Positions 1 to 4,978 of a stretch of 8,488 nt of DNA are shown piece after piece. Numbering within the stretch: position 1 is the first letter of the stretch; each line of letters starts with the position of its first letter. Below the pieces are notes generated by a model, which was not told where the DNA came from, made no database searches, and saw only the letters and a list, made by a program, of their open reading frames with translations. Both the position numbers and the translations under genes were made by a program. Origin of the DNA: an uncultured Pseudomonadota bacterium (GTDB lineage: Bacteria > Pseudomonadota > Alphaproteobacteria > Rs-D84). The DNA is taken from the NCBI GenBank assembly GCA_900313285.1, contig OMQP01000032.1, forward strand, positions 1 through 8,488. Reading direction: 5' to 3'.

Positions 1-14
1 TCCCGCTTTTGTTC

Positions 15-20
15 TATAAT
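15..20 (+). promoter_or_regulatory. Candidate -10 box of the first gene
   Basis: A perfect TATAAT lies 32 bases upstream of the ATG at 53. The matching -35 would fall before base 1, so only half of the promoter can be seen. A strong Shine-Dalgarno stretch, AAGGAAGGAA at about 38-47, follows and supports the ATG at 53 as the start. The 5' leader would be about 25 nt. Confidence 0.5.
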
Positions 21-52
21 AGGAACAGATATATAAAAGGAAGGAACAATTC

Positions 53-814
53 ATGAAAAACATATTCTTAACATCTGCAATAATTGCAGTAATGTCATAC
101 CCAGCAATCGCATTGGACGGAAATAACCATATACAACCCAGTCCAACAAACGATTGTGTAGAATCAACATTGGGTACGGCAACTGGTCCTGCAAATTTGG
201 AAGCAGATTGGAATGCAAACATAATAAACCTGGAATGGTATAACGAAGATACAAAATTAACGGTGCCAACCACATCAAATACATGCAGATATGATGGACA
301 AATAACATTACCATCGACCAACCCAGAAAAAACGGGCTATACATTCCGTGGCTGGCAGGTACGTGTCGCACAACAATGTTTACCATCCGACTTTAATTAT
401 AATAACATAACAGATTCATCACCATTTGGCTATACCACCTTAAACGGTAATGCTGGAGATAATGAATCAACATACGGATTAACGCGTGGCAGTGGCGAAT
501 GGGTGGTAGATTATGGCAATGCCGGTGTAATCAAAGGCATGGCGCGATGCAGCTTGACGAGCGGTACATTTAGTCAACCTGGTAATCCAACAGATAATTT
601 AAATCAGGAAGGCGCCAAATATTGTTGGTGTCAAATAAATGGATTTGATGCAAATAAAGATAAAGAATATTGCCAGGTTGCGTCGCCGTCTTGGGTGTTC
701 AGCTACGCCTACGGTTCCGCGTCTGGTTGCGCGAGCCTCTGTGCGTTCTACTGCGCCGGCTACGTCCAGGACTCCTCCGGCTTCCGTGCCACTATTTTCG
801 GTCAGGTTATGTAA
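53..814 (+). CDS. Secreted Cys-rich protein with B-repeat-like segment and putative DGR-diversified C-terminus
   Basis: 253 aa. Seen: a typical Sec signal peptide (residues 1-20, Lys near the N-terminus, hydrophobic core, AIA before the likely cleavage site at 20/21), so the product is exported. Residues about 57-103 resemble the InlB B-repeat / Listeria-Bacteroides repeat: a beta strand, a Y-D-G step, L-P, then K-T-G-Y-T-F-R-G-W at 93-101. The mature protein has ten cysteines (35, 78, 109, 166, 191, 193, 207, 226, 230, 234), which suggests disulfide stabilisation outside the cytoplasm. From residue 209 on, base composition and codon use change abruptly to adenine-poor, GC-rich DNA with many NNC codons (separate entry), and the protein ends S-G-F-R-A-T-I-F-G. 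GFR near the C-terminus is also common in DGR target proteins. I infer a secreted or surface protein with a diversified binding tip. Ligand and exact fold are unknown; no named family is recognised for the C-terminal half. The start is set by the strong ribosome binding site and the signal peptide. It ends at a terminator shared with convergent mreB. Confidence 0.85.
   Translation: MKNIFLTSAIIAVMSYPAIALDGNNHIQPSPTNDCVESTLGTATGPANLEADWNANIINLEWYNEDTKLTVPTTSNTCRYDGQITLPSTNPEKTGYTFRGWQVRVAQQCLPSDFNYNNITDSSPFGYTTLNGNAGDNESTYGLTRGSGEWVVDYGNAGVIKGMARCSLTSGTFSQPGNPTDNLNQEGAKYCWCQINGFDANKDKEYCQVASPSWVFSYAYGSASGCASLCAFYCAGYVQDSSGFRATIFGQVM
677..811 (+). other. Putative variable repeat (VR) of a diversity-generating retroelement
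   Basis: Codons 209-253 hold 12 A, 43 C, 40 G and 40 T in 135 bases: adenine is 9%, against 24 of 60 in a sample of the same gene at 121-180. T is not depleted, so this is a strand-specific loss of A and not merely high GC. The A that remain sit mostly in NNC codons (AGC, TAC, GAC). Codons that look free to vary are nearly all NNC or NNT: 217-220, 225, 228-229, 232-233, 236-237, 240-241, 243, 246-247. Between them lie fixed-looking codons (TGG, TTC, SAS, Cys-Ala pairs, Val-Gln, Phe-Arg, IFG). In known DGRs, adenines of a template repeat, typically in AAY codons, are copied as random bases into a VR at the 3' end of a target gene. An AAC-rich template would give exactly this pattern. The 5' edge may be the A-free run 677-700; the 3' edge may reach 838, past the stop. 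No template or reverse transcriptase is in the window, so the call is inference. Confidence 0.68.
728..763 (+). repeat. Three tandem 12-base units TGY-GCS-NNC-NNC (Cys-Ala-x-x)
   Basis: Units 728-739, 740-751 and 752-763 each encode Cys-Ala followed by two free residues (Ser-Leu, Phe-Tyr, Gly-Tyr). A fourth, degenerate unit at 764-775 encodes Val-Gln-Asp-Ser. The first two codons are constant apart from the third base; the last two always end in C and differ in every unit. The repeat is therefore regular in its fixed positions and random in the others, as expected if AAC-AAC pairs in a template were mutagenised. It is not a simple tandem duplication, which would conserve all four codons. Confidence 0.7.
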
Positions 815-842
815 CAGTTTTTCTGGGGCTCTTTCTGTAAAT

Positions 843-870
843 AAAAACACCGGCATTTGCCGGTGTTTTT
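843..870. terminator. Bidirectional intrinsic terminator, first gene / mreB
   Basis: A near-perfect inverted repeat with the GC-rich core CACCGGCA / TGCCGGTG, flanked by five A on the left and five T on the right, so that both strands give a hairpin followed by a U run. It lies between convergent genes, 28 bases after the first gene's stop. On the minus strand the mreB stop codon (869-871) lies inside its A/T flank. A copy with one mismatch is at 4482-4509. Confidence 0.9.
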
Positions 871-1918
871 AATACATAGTTTGTAATATATGTTTACTTT
901 TATCGATATTGGATAACATTTTACCACTGCCCAATGCAACGCAAGCCAATGGGTTGTCAACCAAAAATGCCGGTAATCCGGTTGCTGCACGTATCGCAGC
1001 ATCAAGTCCACGCAACAATGAACCACCACCAGTCATTGCAATACCCAAATCTGCAATATCCGCAGACAATTCAGGTGGTGTTGATTCAAGCGCCAAATGA
1101 ACAGTGCTGATAATCTTTGAAACAGTTTGTGATAATGCGGCTGCTATTTGTGATTCTGTGATTATGGTTTCACGTGGTGTGCCACTCATCAAATCGCGGC
1201 CCTTGATTTTCATGGTTAATTCATTTGTTTTGTCTTTTGGCATGATTGCAGTACCGATTTTCTTTTTGATTTCTTCGGCTGTGTTTTCACCAATTAACAA
1301 ATTTTTGTTTTTACGGACGTATTCAATAATATCTTCATCCATTTGGTCGCCCGCTGTACGAACAGCATTTGAATAAACAATGCCACCCAATGACATAATA
1401 GCAACCTCTGTTGTGCCACCACCAATATCTAAAACCATAGATCCCTGGGGTTTATCAACAGGCAAACCTGCACCAATAGCGGCAGCCGTTGATTCTTCAA
1501 CAATATATACTTTGCGCGCACCAGCGGCATCGGCGGCTTCCTGGATAGCACGACGTTCTACCTGGGTTGCGCATGATGGTACGCATATAATAATAAGTGG
1601 TGCAGCCAATGGGTTTTTCTGGTGTACTTTGCGGATGAAATATTTAATCATTTCTTCGGCAACTTCAAAGTCAGCAATAACACCGTCGCGTAATGGACGT
1701 ACGGCAGAAATTGTTCCCGGTGTACGACCAAACATCTGTTTTGCTTCCGCACCAACGGCCAATATTTCTTTGCGTCCCAACAATCTGTTTTCTGCAACAG
1801 CAACAACCGATGGTTCGTTTAATACAATACCGCGACCCTTGACATAAATCAAAGTGTTCGCAGTTCCCAAATCTATTGCCATATCTGCCGAGAAAAATTT
1901 TAATAACCAATTATACAT
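869..1918 (-). CDS. mreB: Rod-shape-determining actin homologue MreB
   Basis: 349 aa, against 347 in E. coli. MreB forms ATP-dependent filaments under the inner membrane that guide the elongation machinery for lateral peptidoglycan synthesis. Seen: an N-terminal hydrophobic membrane-binding stretch (residues 1-10), phosphate-1 loop D-L-G-T-A-N-T (16-22), V-P-S-C-A-T-Q-V-E-R-R-A (113-124), the connecting segment with E-E-S-T-A-A-A-I-G-A-G (141-151), phosphate-2 D-I-G-G-G-T-T-E-V (164-172) and the adenosine motif T-G-G-G-S-L-L-R-G (296-304). The start chosen is the ATG at 1918: the product then begins like other MreBs, and AAGGG (1927-1931) lies 8 bases upstream. The frame stays open 38 codons further, but that part has no MreB similarity and crosses the promoter. 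The usual partners mreC, mreD, mrdA and rodA do not follow; the gene runs straight into a terminator. Confidence 0.97.
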   Translation of the reverse strand: MYNWLLKFFSADMAIDLGTANTLIYVKGRGIVLNEPSVVAVAENRLLGRKEILAVGAEAKQMFGRTPGTISAVRPLRDGVIADFEVAEEMIKYFIRKVHQKNPLAAPLIIICVPSCATQVERRAIQEAADAAGARKVYIVEESTAAAIGAGLPVDKPQGSMVLDIGGGTTEVAIMSLGGIVYSNAVRTAGDQMDEDIIEYVRKNKNLLIGENTAEEIKKKIGTAIMPKDKTNELTMKIKGRDLMSGTPRETIITESQIAAALSQTVSKIISTVHLALESTPPELSADIADLGIAMTGGGSLLRGLDAAIRAATGLPAFLVDNPLACVALGSGKMLSNIDKSKHILQTMY

Positions 1919-1946
1919 GTATACATCCCTTGACTTTATTGTTCGC

Positions 1947-1974
1947 ATTATAAAACAGGCGTATGAAAAATCAA
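1947..1974 (-). promoter_or_regulatory. Promoter of mreB
   Basis: On the minus strand, TTGATT (1969-1974) is followed after 16 bases by a perfect TATAAT (1947-1952). Transcription would start near 1940, giving a leader of about 20 nt that contains the AAGGG ribosome binding site. It is divergent from the rnpA promoter about 30 bases away, so the two may influence each other. Confidence 0.65.
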
Positions 1975-2001
1975 GTGCGACATATAAATTTTGTTTTTTA
2001 T

Positions 2002-2028
2002 TTGAATTTCCGTATATTTTGGTATAAT
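2002..2028 (+). promoter_or_regulatory. Promoter of rnpA-yidD
   Basis: A perfect TATAAT (2023-2028) is preceded by a weak -35-like TTGAAT (2002-2007) at a short 15-base spacing. Only 9 bases separate the -10 box from the rnpA ATG, so transcription would begin about 3 bases before the start codon, or at it. No Shine-Dalgarno sequence is seen. The mRNA would be leaderless or nearly so. Confidence 0.5.
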
Positions 2029-2037
2029 TCACACGTT

Positions 2038-2379
2038 ATGAAACGAAAAACTATACGTAATCACAAAGATTTTATTACACCACGCGATTGTGCGATGGCG
2101 CGTTGCGCGTTTTGTGTGATTAAAACTAAACCTGCAAAAATACAGGGTGATGCACGATATGGTATAGTGGTTTCAAAAAAGTTTTTTAAATTGGCAACAT
2201 TACGCAATCGTGCAAAACGTTTGTTGCGTGATTGGATTGCCTTTAACGAAGATTTAATGATTGCAGATTTAGATTATGTTTTTATTGCAAATGAATCTGT
2301 ATTGGAATCTAATCGTGATTGTGGACGCGTTGAAATAAAAAAAGCGTTCGAAAAAATATCAAAACAATATGGCAAATAA
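2038..2379 (+). CDS. rnpA: Ribonuclease P protein component
   Basis: 113 aa, normal for the family. With the RNase P RNA it forms the enzyme that removes the 5' leader of tRNA precursors; the protein aids substrate binding. Seen: a basic N-terminus (K-R-K, then F-I-T), the strand G-I-V-V-S-K-K (42-48) and the diagnostic RNR helix L-R-N-R-A-K-R-L-L-R (55-64). The ATG at 2038 is chosen because the product then starts as the family does. The frame is open back to 1963, but the added residues are not RnpA-like and would overlap the -10 box. The last 11 bases overlap yidD. The gene usually found just upstream, rpmH, is absent here; divergent mreB takes its place. Confidence 0.93.
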   Translation: MKRKTIRNHKDFITPRDCAMARCAFCVIKTKPAKIQGDARYGIVVSKKFFKLATLRNRAKRLLRDWIAFNEDLMIADLDYVFIANESVLESNRDCGRVEIKKAFEKISKQYGK

Positions 2380-2608
2380 TTTATCAAATATATTATCGCG
2401 TGCTGGTGTTAATATGGTACGATTATACCAGATGTGTATTTCACCATTTATTGGTGGTAAATGCGCGTGTCGTTTCAATCCAACATGCAGTGAATACACA
2501 AAAATCGCGATTGAAAAATATGGTTTGATACATGGTACATGGTTGGGATTGAAACGTATATCACGTTGTCGGCCAGGCGGTGGTTGTGGATACGATCCCG
2601 TTCCTTGA
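2369..2608 (+). CDS. yidD: Membrane protein insertion efficiency factor YidD
   Basis: 79 aa, typical of this small family (formerly DUF37/UPF0161). YidD is an amphipathic protein on the inner face of the membrane that helps YidC insert proteins. Seen: Y-Q-x-C-I-S-P-F (20-27), the cysteine motif C-R-F-N-P-T-C-S-E-Y (34-43), K-Y-G...G-x-W (50-58), R-x-S-R-C-R-P-G-G-G-C-G-Y-D-P-V-P at the C-terminus (63-79). The ATG lies inside rnpA, 11 bases before its end, pointing to translational coupling. The rnpA-yidD pair is the conserved order; yidC, which usually follows, is replaced by accBC. The stop codon TGA lies within the -35 box of the next promoter. Confidence 0.94.
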   Translation: MANNLSNILSRAGVNMVRLYQMCISPFIGGKCACRFNPTCSEYTKIAIEKYGLIHGTWLGLKRISRCRPGGGCGYDPVP

Positions 2609-2632
2609 CATAAAAATACAATGTGCTAGAAT
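2605..2632 (+). promoter_or_regulatory. Promoter of accBC
   Basis: Consensus -35 TTGACA (2605-2610) and -10 TAGAAT (2627-2632) with a 16-base spacer; a TG one base before the -10 (2624-2625) makes it an extended -10. This is the best-matching promoter in the window. The -35 contains the yidD stop codon (2606-2608). The start point would be near 2639, giving a leader of about 29 nt with AAAGGA at 2653-2658, 9 bases before the accB ATG. Confidence 0.75.
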
Positions 2633-2667
2633 TACAGTGATATATATTTATAAAAGGATTTGAAATT

Positions 2668-3093
2668 ATGTCATCTTTTAGAGCAACAGTTGAAAATATG
2701 TCTAAATTAATGGATGAAATGGGAATAACCGAACTTGATTTAGAACGCCAACTGTTATTAGGTTTATATCGTAAACATATTCATTTATCAAAACAACAGG
2801 CGGTTGCTGCTGCACCAGTTGGATTTGTTGCACAACCAAAAACCGACACGAAAATCGCAGGTCATGTTTTGAAATCACCAATGGTTGGTGTTGCATATCT
2901 TGCCCCAGAACCAGGCGCAAAACCTTTTGTAAAGGTTGGCAGTGCTGTTAAGGCAGGCGATACTGTCGCATTGGTCGAAGCAATGAAAACATTTAATCCA
3001 ATCAAATCTGATATTGATGGTGTGGTCAAAGAAATTTTAGTGACTGATGGCACTGCAGTTGAATTTGATACACCGATTATTGTTATAGAATAG
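2668..3093 (+). CDS. accB: Biotin carboxyl carrier protein of acetyl-CoA carboxylase
   Basis: 141 aa, slightly shorter than the roughly 155 of E. coli. BCCP carries biotin between biotin carboxylase (AccC) and carboxyltransferase (AccA/AccD), making malonyl-CoA for fatty acid synthesis. Seen: an N-terminal helical segment that in the family docks on AccC (1-45), an Ala/Pro/Gln-containing linker (about 44-62) that is short for this family, then the biotinyl/lipoyl domain (about 64-141) with K-S-P-M-V-G (69-74), the thumb-type insertion Y-L-A-P-E-P-G-A-K-P-F (77-87) and the biotin-accepting motif V-E-A-M-K-T-F-N, biotin on Lys107. The start follows AAAGGA by 9 bases. It lies 7 bases upstream of accC in an operon. 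Confidence 0.96.
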   Translation: MSSFRATVENMSKLMDEMGITELDLERQLLLGLYRKHIHLSKQQAVAAAPVGFVAQPKTDTKIAGHVLKSPMVGVAYLAPEPGAKPFVKVGSAVKAGDTVALVEAMKTFNPIKSDIDGVVKEILVTDGTAVEFDTPIIVIE

Positions 3094-3100
3094 GTTTATT

Positions 3101-4480
3101 ATGCCACAAATTAAAAAAGTTTTAATCGCTAATCGTGGTGAAATTGCATTACGTATAATTCGTGCATGTCGTGATATGGGAATTCGTACCGTCGCGGTGT
3201 ATTCAACAGCAGACAAAGATGCAATGCACGTAAAACTGGCCGATGAATCTGTATGTATTGGTCCGGCGCAATCATCGGAATCATATTTAAATGAATCTGC
3301 TATTTTGACTGCCGCGTTGTTAACAAATGCAGATGCAATTCATCCGGGATATGGATTTTTATCAGAACGTGCCGATTTTGTTGAAAAGGTTGAACAGCAT
3401 GGTTTAATTTGGATTGGGCCAAATGCTGACATGATTCGCAAAATGGGTGACAAAGTTAATGCAAAACAAACCGCAGTAAAATGTGGATTACCTGTTGTTC
3501 CGGGAAGTGATGGCGCAATCAAAACAATCGAAGATGCATTGGTTTGGGCGGATAAAATTGGTTTTCCTGTAATGATAAAGGCTGCTGCCGGTGGTGGTGG
3601 TCGTGGTATGCGTGCAGTAAATAACGCAAATGAATTAAGGGAGGCGTTCCCAATCGTCAAAGCAGAATCAAAAACTGCATTTGGTGATGATACACTTTAT
3701 ATGGAAAAATTATTATTACATCCTCGTCATATTGAATTTCAGGTTTTGGGCGACAAACATGGCAATGTTGTGATTTTTGGTGAACGTGATTGTTCGTTGC
3801 AACGTAAAAATCAAAAAGTTATGGAAGAATGCCCTGCTGCTGTGCTTACACAAAAACAGCGCGACGATATGATTGAAATTTGTAAAACTGCAGCCAAGAA
3901 AATGAAATATACAAATGCCGGAACATTTGAATTTATGTTTGAAGATGGCAAATTCTATTTCTTGGAAATGAATACGCGTTTACAGGTGGAACATCCAGTG
4001 ACGGAAATGGTTTATGGTATAGATTTGGTTCGCGAACAAATAAGAATAGCTGCTGGTGAAAAATTGGGATATACCCAGGCCAGTTTAGTTCCACATGGAC
4101 ACGCAATTGAATTTCGTATAAATGCCGAAGATCCTGAAACATTTATACCAAATCCTGGAACAATAACATTATATGCACCATCTGGTGGATTGGGAGTGCG
4201 TGTTGACAGTGCGGTTTACAGTGGATATACAATTCCATCAACCTATGATTCTATGATTGCAAAACTGATTGTGCATGCTCAATCGCGTCCTGCATGTATA
4301 ATGCGTGCCCAGCGTGCGCTGGATGAATTTGTAATAGAGGGTATAAAAACAACAATTCCATTACAAAAACGTTTGTTGGAAAACAGTGATGTTCGCCAAT
4401 TAAAAACAGATAATCATTGGTTGGAACATTTCTTGGAATCTGAAAAAACAGAAGAGCAAGAAACCCCAGCAGAACAATAA
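3101..4480 (+). CDS. accC: Biotin carboxylase subunit of acetyl-CoA carboxylase
   Basis: 459 aa (449 in E. coli; the extra length is an acidic, Glu-rich tail after about residue 445). It carboxylates the biotin on AccB using ATP and bicarbonate. Seen: the N-terminal Rossmann-like domain K-V-L-I-A-N-R-G-E-I-A-L-R (6-18) with H-P-G-Y-G-F-L-S-E (81-89), the ATP-grasp domain with glycine-rich loop A-A-G-G-G-G-R-G-M-R (162-171), and catalytic or metal-binding residues one position after the E. coli numbers: Lys160, His210, Lys239, Glu277, Glu289, Arg293, Arg339. All are present, so the enzyme should be active. The C-terminal biotin carboxylase domain follows. The ribosome binding site is weak (TAGG formed partly by the accB stop), so coupling with accB is likely. 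accA and accD are not here. The gene ends 1 base before a terminator. Confidence 0.98.
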   Translation: MPQIKKVLIANRGEIALRIIRACRDMGIRTVAVYSTADKDAMHVKLADESVCIGPAQSSESYLNESAILTAALLTNADAIHPGYGFLSERADFVEKVEQHGLIWIGPNADMIRKMGDKVNAKQTAVKCGLPVVPGSDGAIKTIEDALVWADKIGFPVMIKAAAGGGGRGMRAVNNANELREAFPIVKAESKTAFGDDTLYMEKLLLHPRHIEFQVLGDKHGNVVIFGERDCSLQRKNQKVMEECPAAVLTQKQRDDMIEICKTAAKKMKYTNAGTFEFMFEDGKFYFLEMNTRLQVEHPVTEMVYGIDLVREQIRIAAGEKLGYTQASLVPHGHAIEFRINAEDPETFIPNPGTITLYAPSGGLGVRVDSAVYSGYTIPSTYDSMIAKLIVHAQSRPACIMRAQRALDEFVIEGIKTTIPLQKRLLENSDVRQLKTDNHWLEHFLESEKTEEQETPAEQ

Positions 4481-4481
4481 T

Positions 4482-4509
4482 AAAAACACCGGCATTTGCC
4501 GGTATTTTT
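4482..4509. terminator. Bidirectional intrinsic terminator, accC / sspB
   Basis: The same hairpin as at 843-870 with one change (G to A on the right arm, leaving one A-C mismatch in the plus-strand stem): A5, CACCGGCA core, T5. It fills the whole 27-base gap between convergent accC and sspB. The sspB stop codon (4508-4510) lies inside its right flank, as the mreB stop does at the first copy. Confidence 0.9.
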
Positions 4510-4978
4510 ATTGGTTTCTTTTGCGTCTGAATTCATCCAATGAAACAACGCGTTTATCATCGGGAACTGTTCCCGGTTTTTCTTCTAATGGTAATTCTAT
4601 ATTTGTTTCATTATTCGATGGTTGATTTTGTTTTGGATGGAATGACAACATGAATTCTGTGCTTGGGTCTTTGAATTCAACCAATGCAGAAAATGGTACG
4701 CGTATGAAAAATGGACGCCCATCAAATGTTAATTGGACACCAAATTCTTTGTCTGATACGTTTAAATTACTGTATGAATATTGTAAAACTATTGTCATTA
4801 TATCTGGATAACGCATGCGTAAAAAATCTGGTAATACGACACCAGGATCGCGCGTTTTAAATGTAATGAAAAATCCAGCGTCATCACCCAGACCATTAAA
4901 CTGGGCATGAATGAGTGCTTCTTTGACTACACCTTTTAATGCGTTATCTAATAATTGTTGATAATCTATTTTTGACAT
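4508..4978 (-). CDS. sspB: ClpXP adaptor SspB, alphaproteobacterial type
   Basis: 156 aa. SspB binds ssrA-tagged and some native proteins and tethers them to ClpX for degradation by ClpXP. Seen: the N-terminal helix with Y-Q-Q-L-L-x-N-A-L-K-G-V-V-K-E (6-20), the strand F-F-I-T-F-K-T (36-42) with P-G-V-x-L-P (45-50), Y-P-x-x-M-T-I-V-L-Q (57-66), and F-x-V-x-L-T-F-x-G-x-P (79-89) with V-P-F-S-A-L (94-99), all as in SspB-alpha. A flexible, polar linker (about 114-142) leads to a short conserved end, V-V-S-L-D-E-F-R-R-K (144-153), which matches the ClpX-binding tail of the family. The start overlaps the recF stop as TGATG; GGAAG lies 7 bases upstream inside recF, so it is translationally coupled. 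Confidence 0.92.
   Translation of the reverse strand: MSKIDYQQLLDNALKGVVKEALIHAQFNGLGDDAGFFITFKTRDPGVVLPDFLRMRYPDIMTIVLQYSYSNLNVSDKEFGVQLTFDGRPFFIRVPFSALVEFKDPSTEFMLSFHPKQNQPSNNETNIELPLEEKPGTVPDDKRVVSLDEFRRKRNQ

Noticed and set aside
677..811. Explanation of the GC-rich tail as plain horizontal transfer from a high-GC organism
   Set aside because: Transfer would raise G and C and lower both A and T. Here T stays near 30% and only A is lost, and the change begins inside one gene at a codon boundary of a regular pattern.
599..856. Open minus-strand frame of 85 codons opposite the end of the first gene
   Set aside because: It is open because the GC-rich, A-poor variable segment lacks stop codons on either strand. 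It has no ribosome binding site, an Arg-rich composition typical of shadow frames, and runs into the terminator hairpin.
1380..1847. 155-codon plus-strand frame inside mreB
   Set aside because: Antisense shadow of a strongly conserved gene; low-complexity Ala/Ser/Thr/Pro product, no domain and no ribosome binding site.
1919..2032. 38-codon N-terminal extension of MreB
   Set aside because: No MreB similarity, covers the promoter, and the internal ATG at 1918 has a proper ribosome binding site.
1963..2037. 25-codon N-terminal extension of RnpA
   Set aside because: Not RnpA-like and it spans the -10 box; the family start matches the ATG at 2038.
3340..3660. 106-codon minus-strand frame inside accC
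   Set aside because: Antisense to the ATP-grasp domain; its Pro-rich run is the complement of the glycine-rich loop codons.
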